Shown here: positions 1 to 9,128 of the stretch, piece after piece
How the letters are laid out: each line of letters opens with the position of its first letter
How positions within the stretch are numbered: position 1 is the first letter of the stretch
DNA from: Alkalicoccobacillus porphyridii
Lineage (GTDB): Bacteria; Bacillota; Bacilli; Bacillales; Bacillaceae_D
Assembly: GCF_007293315.1 (NCBI RefSeq)
Contig: NZ_VLXZ01000004.1
Span: forward strand, 278,820-342,819
DNA length: 64,000 nt
Reading direction: 5' to 3'
Made by a program: the position numbers and the translations under genes
The notes under the pieces: generated by a model
Told to the model about the DNA's origin: nothing
The model's input: only the letters and a program-made list of their open reading frames with translations
Databases searched by the model: none

Positions 1-59
1 GAATCTGCTCAAGGTTTTGATATGATATTGATAAAGGCCGGCTAAAGTTTTGTTTCTCC

Positions 60-260
60 TTCCACTACTCCCAAATTAGAGGCATGCCATGGGGAAGGTA
101 CCAGCGCTAACGGACGATATCCTTTTATCTCAATGAAGCTTTTTATCGAGATCACTGAAAAAGCCATCTAAAAATGAGCTCATGTTCCCGATCAGACAAA
201 ATGATCAACATTCCTATTAAAGAGGATTGGCTACGCTTGCTGGTTTCCGCGCATGCCCTA
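60..260. repeat. Degenerate copy of dispersed intergenic repeat
   Basis: Shares phrases with the repeats near 3.9 kb and 8.9 kb: a GCTAACGG..AT..CCTTTT stretch and a CATGTTCCCGAT stretch followed by a weaker match. No coding sequence is supported here. I see nothing else definable in 1-356. Confidence 0.5.
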
Positions 261-356
261 CCTATCGCGCATTTTCCATTCGTGGCGTGGGGGATGGTGA
301 CTGGATTGGCTGTGCTTACCGACTTACGCACTCGAGTTTAGATCGTCTTCCGATGA

Positions 357-652
357 ATTTCTTGCTAATAGCTCCTGCTTCTCTTGGTATGTAGGATTAT
401 TCTCTTGGTGCAGCTCTTGCTTCTTGCTATATCATCAGTTTCTCTTGGTATACAGGCCTTTTCTCTTGCTATGAGCTCTTGCTTCTTGTTATATCATCAG
501 CTTCTCTTGGTATGCAGACCTTTACTCTTGCTATGAGCTCTTGCTTCTTGCTACATCTACCGCTTCTCTTGGTATGCAGGTTTTTCCTCTTGCTATGAGC
601 TCTTGCTTCTTGCTACATCTACCGCTCCTCTTGGTATGCAGACTTTTTTCGC
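357..652. repeat. Tandem array of ~63 bp units built from TCTTGGTA/TCTTGCTA
   Basis: About four and a half imperfect 62-65 bp units, each made of three ~20 bp sub-units that begin with CTCTTGGTA, CTCTTGCTA or TTCTTGCTA. Unit length is not a multiple of three throughout and stops occur, so it is not coding. A related array with the same core words and unit size lies at 63795-64000. Confidence 0.8.
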
Positions 653-749
653 TTTCCTCCCGATGTATCTACCTCTCTTTCCCGATACCCTTGTGACAAG
701 AGGTACATTGTTCATTTTCCACGTCATTAATCTAGCATTTATTTTTAAG

Positions 750-860
750 GTAAAACGTCTTTTTCAGTGGCCTCCTGTTCATCCCGCAGGTGTCGTCCCT
801 GCATTTTCGTCCGCTTGATTAGATAGGTATTGGAATTAGTATTACACAATAATGTGGACT
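750..860. repeat. Dispersed repeat fragment
   Basis: Matches 8960-9070 in the same orientation (TTTTTCAGTG..CCTCC, TTCATCCC, ATTTTCG, TTTAGATAGATATT-like, GACTTGAC) and the reverse complement of 5745-5825. It is part of the repeat family described for 5745-6130. Confidence 0.6.
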
Positions 861-904
861 TGACCGAAGATACAGGTATAAAAACACGCTCGGACTGTGT
901 GTTC

Positions 905-960
905 CCCAAAAAAGAGCTGAACGATTGTGTGTACTTAACCACATCATCGTTCAGCTCTTT
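905..960 (-). terminator. Perfect 15-bp inverted repeat, minus-strand terminator
   Basis: Arms 911-925 and 946-960 are exactly complementary. Read on the minus strand, the stem is followed by a TTTTTT run. It lies beyond the terminator of the 1169-2188 gene and may act as a backstop. Confidence 0.6.
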
Positions 961-1130
961 AATGTTGAAAGTAAAAAAACTACTCTCCATTACTCATTCT
1001 CAATCATTTAAAACCATTCACGAGGCATAGAGTAGTTCCCTTTTCTTTTGCAATCGTTATTGTACGATCTTAGAATATTTGTTACCTACCAAGAAAATTA
1101 AATGTTTAGACAATTTTGAACCGGGTACAA

Positions 1131-1156
1131 ATGAAAAAACGGGGCTAGACGCCCCG
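1131..1156 (-). terminator. Terminator of the 3D-domain gene
   Basis: Hairpin CGGGGC / GCCCCG (1140-1145 with 1151-1156), followed on the minus strand by TTTTTT. It starts about 12 bases after the stop codon. Confidence 0.85.
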
Positions 1157-1168
1157 CTTCCACAAAAA

Positions 1169-2188
1169 TTAATCTAAAATGGTTACACTGATTGACTGAC
1201 GTCCAAATTGAACGGCTTCATCGTGTGATTGCATATATAGATCTACTTTATTTCCGTTAATTGCACCACCGGTATCACCAGCAATGGCTTCACCGTATCC
1301 TTCAACGTATACTCTTGAACCAAGAGGAATTACGTTTGGATCTACTGCAATAACTTTCTGATTAGGGTTTGCATTTAAATCAATCCCTGTAGCTGTTACA
1401 CCCGTGCAACCCGCACAGTTTGCTGTATAAGCTGTTGCTTCTACTTGCAATGTTTGGCCGCTTTCTTGTTGTGCTGATTGTTCACTTTCTTCTGCTTGAG
1501 ACTGACTTGAAACCTCTTCACTAGCAGGTTCTGATTGCTCAGCTGGCTCTGCAGCTTCTTCTGCTGGTGCTGATTCTTCTGATTGAACTTCCTCTGATTG
1601 TTGCTCAGTAGTGGTTTCCTGAGCTTGATCAGATGTTACCTCTTCTGATTTTGTTTCCGTTTCTTGCTTCACTACTTTTTCAGCTTGCGTATAGTAAAGT
1701 TCTTTGAACGTTTTTGGTCCAGCAATTCCGTCTACCGAAAGACCATGATCAGATTGGAATGATTTAACAGCCTCTTCAGTAATAGGTCCAAATATGCCAT
1801 CTTGGCCTCCATTTAAGAAACCTTGATCAATTAGTTGAGATTGCAATTCCTCTACTAGTTCACCTTGATCGCCTTCAGAAAGGACATGGAGTGCTCCTAC
1901 TGTTTGGGCTCCAGCAATACCATCTTGCTCCAAGCCATGTTGCTTTTGAAATGCTTTTACAGCTTCAAACGTTTCAGCTGTAAAGGAACCATTTATATCT
2001 TTTGAAAAGAATCCTTTTTCAGTTAGAAGCTCTTGGAGCTGCTCAACCTGCTCTCCTTTTTCACCCTTATGTAGGGCATCAAAGCTGCTTGCCTCTGAGA
2101 TGCTTGGTGAAGCAAATAAGACAAATCCAGCTGTCGCTACCGGTAGTGTTACATACCTTAGTGTTTTAAATGGAATTTTAGCATTCAT
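1169..2188 (-). CDS. Secreted cell-wall protein: two peptidoglycan-binding domains + C-terminal 3D domain
   Basis: 339 residues from the ATG at 2188, chosen because AAAGGAGG lies 7 bases upstream; a 12-codon longer form has no ribosome site. Signal peptide (residues 1 to about 35, ASPSISEA cleavage region), two PG_binding_1 repeats (about 40-165), a Glu/Ser/Gln-rich linker (about 175-250) and a 3D domain with the GDTGGAI..K.DLY signature at the end. The domain pairing resembles B. subtilis YocH, except that YocH uses LysM repeats for wall binding. Likely a lytic or wall-remodelling enzyme acting outside the membrane. A TGTTAC half-site upstream recalls a WalR box but is incomplete. Confidence 0.85.
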   Translation of the reverse strand: MNAKIPFKTLRYVTLPVATAGFVLFASPSISEASSFDALHKGEKGEQVEQLQELLTEKGFFSKDINGSFTAETFEAVKAFQKQHGLEQDGIAGAQTVGALHVLSEGDQGELVEELQSQLIDQGFLNGGQDGIFGPITEEAVKSFQSDHGLSVDGIAGPKTFKELYYTQAEKVVKQETETKSEEVTSDQAQETTTEQQSEEVQSEESAPAEEAAEPAEQSEPASEEVSSQSQAEESEQSAQQESGQTLQVEATAYTANCAGCTGVTATGIDLNANPNQKVIAVDPNVIPLGSRVYVEGYGEAIAGDTGGAINGNKVDLYMQSHDEAVQFGRQSISVTILD

Positions 2189-2554
2189 TGTGCCAACCTC
2201 CTTTGATTTCAACCACTGTTGCATACAGTACCAGTCACTTTAGAATCTATCAATGCTTTAGTGACCTACTTAAATGAATTGAAATCTGAATGTAACAAAA
2301 GTCAAAGGAGGGACATCTTCTTTCCATAAATTAGGTTTTGGGACTTGCGTTTTTTAGAGATTTACACACAATTTGCGTTAAGAAGTCCACAATTGCATAA
2401 TAAATGACGGAATAGCCCCGTCTTACGCCTATTTCTGACGTAAATTTAACCAATACAGCAAATTTCGCCCCTTTCTTCTGGCTTTTACATGTCACACATG
2501 TAACCGGACTGTTATAATTCCTATCATTCGACAAGCTGATTTTTAGATTATGTA
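2189..2554. other. Intergenic region upstream of the 3D-domain gene
   Basis: Holds the 5' untranslated region of the 3D-domain gene, including AAAGGAGG. A 79-codon minus-strand frame (2331-2570) has no good ribosome site and no recognisable motif, so it is not called. Confidence 0.4.
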
Positions 2555-2935
2555 TTACCGATTTCTCCATCTACCTGACGTAATCAATGACATATGCGCT
2601 GTTTTAATAGATGGGTAGACATAAACAAGTGCCTTTGTCACTGCTTGTCTACGATAAACATTGATCACGAGACGATCGTAATCATTTGCAAGCTCATCGC
2701 CAATGTAACCTTCTAGTGCATCAATTTTATGTAGTACTTCATCTCTTACTTCATATAATTCGCCCCAAACAACTTGATCTGTTTCCATCTCTACACAAAC
2801 AGTAGGATAACCTAAGCTTGTATCATATAACTCTCCATATATGTAACAGTTTGCATCCAGAAGAACAGAGCCTGCTAATAAATGACTGTTTGATTCATTT
2901 TTTAATAGTGTTCCATATACAAAAACCGTAGGCAC
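2555..2935 (-). CDS. Gamma-glutamylcyclotransferase-like (AIG2/GGCT) protein
   Basis: 126 residues. The N-terminus has the family signature VYGTLLKN (YGTL loop) and the fold continues to a conserved D-x-L-E-GY (about 79-84). The start is GTG at 2935, preceded by AAGGA. Family members cyclise gamma-glutamyl or similar amides in the cytoplasm, but the substrate of this small bacterial subgroup is not known. Divergent from the methyltransferase at 3022. Confidence 0.75.
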   Translation of the reverse strand: MPTVFVYGTLLKNESNSHLLAGSVLLDANCYIYGELYDTSLGYPTVCVEMETDQVVWGELYEVRDEVLHKIDALEGYIGDELANDYDRLVINVYRRQAVTKALVYVYPSIKTAHMSLITSGRWRNR

Positions 2936-3021
2936 ATGTCATCATCCTTCTTTATTCTTATTCTTAATACGGTATCAGATTTTCTGAATATTGCATAGGT
3001 TGTATATGAAAGAGGTGACCT

Positions 3022-3747
3022 ATGATTTATTCATATACTGATGTATTAGCTGAGTTCGGAGTTGGAAGTGCTCATCCTGGTGGTTTTCTTCTTACTAAAG
3101 AATTACTAAGTACACTGCCAATCAAAAAAGAAAACCGCATATTGGATTGTGGATGCGGAACTGGCCAGACTGCTTCCTATCTTTCTTCCACCTTTCATTG
3201 TGACGTTACAGCAATCGACGCCCATCCTGTGATGATTGAAAAGGCAAGGAACCGCTTTAATGCAGAGGATCAGTCCACTAGATTAATTAAAGCCAGTATT
3301 GAAGCCATGCCCTTACCTGATCTTACGTTTGACATCTTAATTTCGGAATCAGCTGCCGTATTCACAGATTTAGGACGTACATTGCGTGAGTATGCAAGGG
3401 TATTGAAGCCAGAAGGAACTTTATTATTAAATGAGATGGTGCTATTAGAGCCGCTTAAGGAAGAGGAAGAATTAAAAATAAAGGATATGTATGGTGTGAA
3501 CGAATTACTATATACAGATGAGTGGCTAAAGAGATTGTCTGAGGTCGGCTTCTCAACCATTCATTCGTGTCTGGCGAGTCCTGTTTCTTCTCTACTGGAT
3601 CAACAACAGGACCGTGGGAATGATTTTTTTCCGTCAGATGAAATTAACCCACACTTTCACGAATTACTAGCCAAACATCAGCAATTAAGCCGAACCTTTG
3701 CTTCAAAACTCGGATTTCTTTTAGTTATTGCAGAGAGAAAGAAATAA
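3022..3747 (+). CDS. SAM-dependent methyltransferase (class I)
   Basis: 241 residues. Motif I is ILDCGCGTGQTA (about 40-51), followed by an acidic residue in the next strand (AIDAHP) and a Methyltransf_11-type core (AMPLPDLTFDILISE). Start ATG follows AGAGGTGA. The substrate cannot be told. The gene appears monocistronic, divergent from the GGCT-like gene. Confidence 0.8.
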   Translation: MIYSYTDVLAEFGVGSAHPGGFLLTKELLSTLPIKKENRILDCGCGTGQTASYLSSTFHCDVTAIDAHPVMIEKARNRFNAEDQSTRLIKASIEAMPLPDLTFDILISESAAVFTDLGRTLREYARVLKPEGTLLLNEMVLLEPLKEEEELKIKDMYGVNELLYTDEWLKRLSEVGFSTIHSCLASPVSSLLDQQQDRGNDFFPSDEINPHFHELLAKHQQLSRTFASKLGFLLVIAERKK

Positions 3748-4180
3748 CATCGCAATCATGAGAAGCGGAGTGTATTTCTGAAGCGCATCCTTCCTCTACC
3801 CTTTCTAATATGGAACACCCAAATGAAAGGGTTGGAGGTTACCTAATTATCAGTGCTACGCCGCCGCTCTCGAAAATGTAGGCACGCCTACCGCGGGAGT
3901 ACTTAAGCTAACGGGCAATGCCCTTTTAACTTAATGAACCTTTTCACCGAGTCCAGAGTATGTGGCGAACCATTCTACTGCATCGTTCGTCTTTTTATCA
4001 GAAAGATGTACTCTCAGGCACTTTCTTATGGAAAAAAGCTTCTTGAAATGACGTTTTTTATTTCATTTAAGAAGTTTCTCTTCTTTCATTTGTTAAAGCT
4101 TGATAGCTTGAGCAGACTTACCCGTTGTGGTATGTTCATTAAGATAGATATTACGCACGCAGGAAGGAAGAACTTGATCC
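3748..4180. other. Non-coding stretch with repeat copy at 3860-3960
   Basis: Contains a diverged copy of the dispersed repeat (CTCTCGAAAATG..GGCAC at 3866-3885 as at 8697; GCTAACGGGCAATGCCC). The rest is the leader of gndA. A 102-codon plus frame overlapping the gndA start is a shadow. Confidence 0.5.
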
Positions 4181-5590
4181 ATGGAAAAACAAAACATTGG
4201 CATTATCGGTGTTGGTGTAATGGGCAAAAGCCTTGCCATTAATCTTGAAGGCAACGGGTACTCTGTATCAATGTATGATGTGTCACGTGAGCGAGTAAAG
4301 AAAGTGATTGAATTAGAAAAAAGAGATCGACTAGTTGGTACATATAGTATTGAAGAATTTGTTGCATCATTAGAATCACCAAGAAAAATCCTTTTAATGG
4401 TACAAGCAGGAGCAGTAACGGATTCAGTCATTGATGAATTGGTTCCCCACTTAGACGAAAAGGATATTATTATGGATGGAGGAAATACCTTTTACACAGA
4501 TACCATCCGCAGAAGTAAAGCACTTGCCGAACACGGCATTCATTTTATTGGTACTGGGGTCTCAGGTGGCGAGGAAGGTGCATTAAAAGGTCCTTCTATT
4601 ATGCCTGGAGGGCAGAAGGAAGCCTACGAGTTAGTTAAACCAATATTCGAGAAAATTGCAGCGAAAGTGAATGGCGAGCCATGCACAACATACATTGGAC
4701 CAGATGGTGCTGGACACTACGTAAAGATGGTTCATAACGGAATTGAATACGGAGACATGCAATTAATATGTGAAGCTTATTGGTTAATGAAGCAGCATCT
4801 TGGTCTATCCGCAGATGAACTGCACCAAATTTTCCATGAATGGAATCAAGGTGAGTTAGATAGTTATTTAATTGAAATAACAGCAAATATCTTTACCAAG
4901 GTAGATGAAAAAACCGGGGAACCACTGGTTGATATGATTCTAGATACAGCAGCTCAAAAAGGCACAGGTAAGTGGACAAGTCAGAGCTCACTAGATCTCG
5001 GAGTACCTTTGCCTGTTATTACGGAATCTGTATTTGCCCGCTTCATATCATCAATCAAAGAAGAACGAGTCCATGCAAGCTCTGTCCTTCCAAAGCCTGC
5101 TGGTCAATTCTCTGAGGCAACAAAAGAAAAATGGGTTGAAGCTATTCGTCAAGCCTTGTACTTTAGCAAGGTGCTTTCCTATGCGCAAGGTTTTTCTCAA
5201 TTAAAAGTCGCGTCGAAGGAATTTAATTGGGATTTGCAATACGGCCATATTGCCAGTATTTTTAGAGGTGGTTGCATTATTCGTGCACGTTTCTTGCAGA
5301 ACATAATGGACGCGTATGAGAATAACCCAGAGTTGGACAACCTGCTGCTTGATCCGTACTTTATTGGCATAGCCGAGAAGTATCAGCAGTCCTTACGAGA
5401 TATTGTATCATTGTCTGCCCAAACAGGGTTGCCTACACCAGGATTCTCAAGCGCCCTTTCCTACTATGATAGTTATCGCTCGGCAAAACTACCGGCTAAC
5501 TTGCTCCAGGCACAACGTGATTATTTCGGTGCCCATACGTACAAACGAATTGATGATGAGAAGATTTACCACACAAATTGGCTTGAATAG
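4181..5590 (+). CDS. gndA: 6-phosphogluconate dehydrogenase, decarboxylating
   Basis: 469 residues, full length for the family. Converts 6-phosphogluconate to ribulose 5-phosphate with NADP reduction in the oxidative pentose phosphate pathway. Seen: dinucleotide fold [13 protein letters not shown] at the N-terminus, MDGGNTFY, the [11 protein letters not shown] loop and [13 protein letters not shown] with the catalytic lysine. AAGGAAG precedes the ATG. zwf, the preceding enzyme of the pathway, lies convergently at 6289-7776, as a neighbour pair also known in B. subtilis. Confidence 0.95.
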   Translation: MEKQNIGIIGVGVMGKSLAINLEGNGYSVSMYDVSRERVKKVIELEKRDRLVGTYSIEEFVASLESPRKILLMVQAGAVTDSVIDELVPHLDEKDIIMDGGNTFYTDTIRRSKALAEHGIHFIGTGVSGGEEGALKGPSIMPGGQKEAYELVKPIFEKIAAKVNGEPCTTYIGPDGAGHYVKMVHNGIEYGDMQLICEAYWLMKQHLGLSADELHQIFHEWNQGELDSYLIEITANIFTKVDEKTGEPLVDMILDTAAQKGTGKWTSQSSLDLGVPLPVITESVFARFISSIKEERVHASSVLPKPAGQFSEATKEKWVEAIRQALYFSKVLSYAQGFSQLKVASKEFNWDLQYGHIASIFRGGCIIRARFLQNIMDAYENNPELDNLLLDPYFIGIAEKYQQSLRDIVSLSAQTGLPTPGFSSALSYYDSYRSAKLPANLLQAQRDYFGAHTYKRIDDEKIYHTNWLE

Positions 5591-5617
5591 TTTAAAAAGT
5601 CCTCAGTAAGAGGGGTT

Positions 5618-5668
5618 AAGCTTGTCGACTAGGTCTCGTTTAAAGAGACAAATCGGCAAGCTTTTTTT
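5618..5668 (+). terminator. gndA terminator
   Basis: Long stem AAGCTTGTCGA / TCGGCAAGCTT (one G-T pair) with a nested GTCTC/GAGAC hairpin, followed by eight T residues. Confidence 0.9.
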
Positions 5669-5744
5669 TAAATAGTTGGATCATGTGCATTACATGTGCC
5701 TAAACAACAAAACGTCCTTAATATTGTTTAAATAATAATTCCAT

Positions 5745-6130
5745 TACCTATTTAAAACAAGCGGACGAAAATGGCAGGCCGATACCTGCGAGATAATAAA
5801 CAAGTGGCACTGAAAAAGTCCGCTAGAAATGAGCTCCTTGCACCGCTACAGGAGAACCCTACGCACCCGCAAGAACGGTCTCAGCCCTCGAAGCGGAAAA
5901 CCACCACTTCGATGTCGGTCTGCCGCGTTCTGTTCCGCAGGGAGTCTACGGGTTCTCCTTTCGCTTCTGTTCTAATCAAACAAATGACGAACGATCTTTT
6001 TAATGAAATGAGAGCTATTTTGTTGTTAGAACATTCACTATCATATAAAGCTTCTTTTACAATAGCCTCGTTAGAAAAGTTCAATGAGATCAATCGACGT
6101 AGTCGGGTCAGCTCTTTCTCTCCCCCTCGG
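5745..6130. repeat. Dispersed palindromic repeat, copy A
   Basis: Homologous to 8740-8980. The outer arms GGAGAACCC (5851-5859) and GGGTTCTCC (5950-5958) pair perfectly, and inside them CGAAGCGG/CCACTTCG form a second stem. Copy B has different arm bases that still pair, so the fold is conserved. Frames of 136 and 70 codons inside it are open on both strands but are repeat shadows. It fills most of the gene-free stretch 5669-6209. Confidence 0.75.
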
Positions 6131-6210
6131 GTAAGTGCCCCATTTTTGGAGAGGCAGCCGGAGAAACTAATTTACACATAAGCATGGACTATATCAAAAG
6201 AACATCCTTT

Positions 6211-6261
6211 AAATAAAAAAGTCAGCTGATTACCTCTTAAGGAAAGAGTTTATCAGCTGAC
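6211..6261 (-). terminator. zwf terminator
   Basis: Perfect 10-bp arms GTCAGCTGAT (6221-6230) and ATCAGCTGAC (6252-6261), followed by TTTTTTATTT on the minus strand. Confidence 0.9.
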
Positions 6262-6288
6262 TATAGGTTACTTCGGAGGTATTTCTAG

Positions 6289-7776
6289 TTACATCTTTTC
6301 TATTGGCCACCAGTGGAAGCCATCTTTTAGTAGTAAGTCCTCCGCTTCCTTTGGACCCATTGATCCAGATGAATAGGACGGAAGTGAGTCTTTATCACCC
6401 TCCCATGCCTCCGAGATGGCATCAATATAGGTCCAGGACAGGTTCACTTCATCCCAATGTGCGAAGTTTGTAGCATCTCCAATCATACAATCAAATAACA
6501 GTCTTTCGTATGCTTCAGGAGTATTAATCCCATCAATTCCATGCTGCGAATAATGTAAATTAACTGAGCTTGTATCACCAGTTGTGCCTATCTTCTTTCC
6601 ATTTAGCATTAAGGACATGCCTTCATCAGGTTGAATATGAATAACTAGTAGGTTAGCTCCTGGATCATCTCCATTATTCAAATACAAATTATGTGGTTGG
6701 GGTTTAAACTCTATCACAATTTTGGTGGATTTCGCCGCCATTCTTTTTCCAGTTCGTATATAAAAAGGCACGCCAGCCCAACGATAATTATCGATTAATA
6801 GCTTTCCAGCAACAAAAGTTTCCGTTTTGGAATCTGGGGCTACGTTTTTTTCTTTTAGATACCCTTGTACCTTTTCTCCATCGTACACGCCTTGACCATA
6901 TTGAGCGCGAACAAACGAATCCTTCACCTTTTGTTCCACAATGGGTCTCAAGGCACGAAGTACTTTGATCTTCTCACTTCTAATTTCTTCTGTTGTGAGG
7001 CGTAAAGGGGGATCCATGGCTAATAGTGTCACCATCTGTAGTAAATGATTTTGGACCATGTCTCGTAGGGCACCCGAGTTCTCATAATAGCCTCCGCGAT
7101 CTTCAACTCCTAAGCGCTCACTAGAGGTTATTTGCACATTTGCGATATGCTGATTATTCCACAATGGTTCAAATACAGCATTTGCAAAACGAATAACCTG
7201 TATATTTTGCACCATCTCTTTGCCTAGATAGTGGTCAATGCGGTAGATTTCATCCTCTCGAAAAGCCTCTCTAATTTCAGTATTTAATGTTTCGGCTGAC
7301 TCCAAATCATGTCCAAAAGGCTTCTCAATCACTAATCTTGTCCAGCCTTCTGTATCTGTAAGCTGTTCAGACTTCAGATAACTGGCAATCGTTCCGAAAA
7401 ACTCGGGGGCCATCGCCATATAGAACACACGGTTTCCACCAATATGGTAGCGACTGTCTAACTGATCAAGCAAGGTTTTTAGTTCGGTGTACGATTGTTT
7501 ACTTGTCACATTTAGTGCTTTGTAATAGAACTGGTTACAAAACTCTTCCAGCTTTGTGTGCTCTCCTTCTATTTCATTTTTAATTGAATCCCGAACCTGT
7601 GTCCGTAGTGTCTCATCCGACCATTCCCTTCTACCAATACCTACAACGGCAAATTGTTCACTAATGTGTCCCTTTTGAAATAGATGAAATAAGGATGGAT
7701 AGAGCTTTCTCTTTGCCAGATCACCTGTTGCTCCGAATATAACAATGATTGATTTAGGCTGTTCATTTTTATGCAT
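6289..7776 (-). CDS. zwf: Glucose-6-phosphate 1-dehydrogenase
   Basis: 495 residues, full length. Oxidises glucose 6-phosphate to 6-phosphogluconolactone with NADP, feeding gndA. Seen: GATGDLAKRKLYPSLF near the N-terminus (coenzyme fold) and the active-site signature RIDHYLGKEMVQN. AAAGAGGTATCTC precedes the ATG. Convergent with gndA; its own terminator is at 6211-6261. Confidence 0.95.
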   Translation of the reverse strand: MHKNEQPKSIIVIFGATGDLAKRKLYPSLFHLFQKGHISEQFAVVGIGRREWSDETLRTQVRDSIKNEIEGEHTKLEEFCNQFYYKALNVTSKQSYTELKTLLDQLDSRYHIGGNRVFYMAMAPEFFGTIASYLKSEQLTDTEGWTRLVIEKPFGHDLESAETLNTEIREAFREDEIYRIDHYLGKEMVQNIQVIRFANAVFEPLWNNQHIANVQITSSERLGVEDRGGYYENSGALRDMVQNHLLQMVTLLAMDPPLRLTTEEIRSEKIKVLRALRPIVEQKVKDSFVRAQYGQGVYDGEKVQGYLKEKNVAPDSKTETFVAGKLLIDNYRWAGVPFYIRTGKRMAAKSTKIVIEFKPQPHNLYLNNGDDPGANLLVIHIQPDEGMSLMLNGKKIGTTGDTSSVNLHYSQHGIDGINTPEAYERLLFDCMIGDATNFAHWDEVNLSWTYIDAISEAWEGDKDSLPSYSSGSMGPKEAEDLLLKDGFHWWPIEKM

Positions 7777-7910
7777 GAGATACCTCTTTTCTGGACTATA
7801 TGTAAGGTCATCATTGACTGACTATCCTGTCTGTAAGTACATACCTGTTGACCAAGCTTCAATTAGTATACAGCAAAATGGCTGTTTTAGAAATTTCCTT
7901 GCTTCAAATT

Positions 7911-8099
7911 TTAAAATAAATTAAAAACAGCCAATGGTAAGGAAGATCCATCAGCTGTTATCTTTGAAACTTTATTATCACCAAAATGCTCATGTAATTC
8001 AGTTTGCTCCTGTTCGTTTTGTTTAGATTGTACAGATATTGGCATAAAAATCATAACTAGTAGCCATATGATTATACATAATACACTTCGTTTATACAC
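7911..8099 (-). CDS. Small exported protein of unknown function
   Basis: 62 residues from GTG, with AGGAG five bases upstream. Residues 1-26 look like a signal peptide (MYKR, hydrophobic stretch, SVQS), leaving a mature part of about 36 residues rich in Gln/Glu. I do not recognise a family. Confidence 0.5.
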   Translation of the reverse strand: MYKRSVLCIIIWLLVMIFMPISVQSKQNEQEQTELHEHFGDNKVSKITADGSSLPLAVFNLF

Positions 8100-8296
8100 A
8101 CGCGCTCCTGCTTTCTCTCTTAAACGATTGATAGACTTTTCTATAAACTAACATAGCACAACCCTTGGCCTATTTTTCTCAAGTTTTTATAAAGAATTTC
8201 GAGATCTGTAGATAAGTGTCGAAAGAAAATAAAAGGGAATGAATGCAATATATAGAATAAAGTTATCTAGCACAACTTATGGACGGAGGGCCATCA

Positions 8297-8575
8297 ATGT
8301 ATCACATTAGAGAGAAAAAAGAGTGGATGACTAAATATATCAACAATAACAGCTTATCCGGACATGTAACTGCTTTAATCGAGTTACAGCAAGCAAGCGA
8401 TCTATCACTAGAAGAGCTTTTTGAACTATTAGATGAATTGGTAGAAAACGACATTGTTCAATGGACAAGCGAAGAGCATGTGATCTCCAAGCCAATACCA
8501 GAATGGTACACTCAGAGGTTAAAGGATATAAGCCACATTCATGAAATGGCCCTGAGCATTCGTTATAAAGCGTAA
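8297..8575 (+). CDS. Hypothetical small cytoplasmic protein
   Basis: 92 residues starting at the ATG at 8297, because GGACGGAGGG lies just upstream; the ATG six codons earlier would place this ribosome site inside the gene. Mostly predicted helical (SLEELFELLDELVENDIVQW looks like a winged-helix or coiled segment). No family recognised. Confidence 0.6.
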   Translation: MYHIREKKEWMTKYINNNSLSGHVTALIELQQASDLSLEELFELLDELVENDIVQWTSEEHVISKPIPEWYTQRLKDISHIHEMALSIRYKA

Positions 8576-8679
8576 GACAACTAGAATAGTTAGGAACATT
8601 GTGGCGCTATGGTATGACTAAATAAGTCCCTAAATCAAAGGAACACACCTAGGCAAAAATGCTTTTGTTTAAATTACAT

Positions 8680-9070
8680 CGTTTCTTGGGCTACTGCTCT
8701 CGAAAAATGGGGGCACTCACCCGAGGGAAGGGCAGTAAGCTTATATGCACCGCTACAGGAGAAACCTACGCTTTCCACGGGAACGGCCTCAGCCCTTGAA
8801 GTGGAAGAACGCCACTTCAATGTCGGTCTGCCTCGTTCTGTTCCGTAGGAGTCTACGGTTTCTCCTTCCGCTCATGTTCCCGATTAAACAAATGACCAAT
8901 ATTCCTTCTAAGGAAACTGAAGTTGTTTTTTGTTTAAAAGAAGATTCACTATCATATAAAATGACTTTTTCAGTGTCCTCCTTTTCATCCCACAAGTGTA
9001 GGCTCACCATTTTCGATCGCTAATTTAGATAGATATTCGCATTAGTAGTTCCAATATAATAAAGACTTGA
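8680..9070. repeat. Dispersed palindromic repeat, copy B
   Basis: Outer arms GGAGAAACC (8758-8766) and GGTTTCTCC (8857-8865). Inner stem TTGAAGTGG/CCACTTCAA is perfect. The tail (TTTTTCAGTGTCCTCC to GACTTGAC) matches 750-860. It lies at the 3' end of the aldo/keto reductase gene. Confidence 0.75.
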
Positions 9071-9074
9071 CCCC

Positions 9075-9114
9075 CAAAAAGACCCGAGTACCTTCTTAAT
9101 AGAGATGTCGGGTC
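9075..9114 (-). terminator. Aldo/keto reductase terminator
   Basis: GACCCGA (9081-9087) pairs with TCGGGTC (9108-9114); TTTTT follows on the minus strand. Confidence 0.7.
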
Positions 9115-9128
9115 CAATTAATATCCGT

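Noticed and set aside
357..652. CRISPR-like look of the tandem array
   Set aside because: Units are directly abutting and diverged, with no constant repeat separated by unique spacers and no cas genes.
2331..2570. 79-codon minus frame
   Set aside because: Weak ribosome site, no motif, overlaps the end of the GGCT-like gene.
5771..6181. 136-codon plus frame in repeat copy A (and a 70-codon minus frame)
   Set aside because: The same frames recur in copy B on both strands; they follow from the repeat, have no ribosome site and contain the hairpin arms.
8745..9023. 92-codon plus frame and 73-codon minus frame in repeat copy B
   Set aside because: Repeat shadows, as for copy A.
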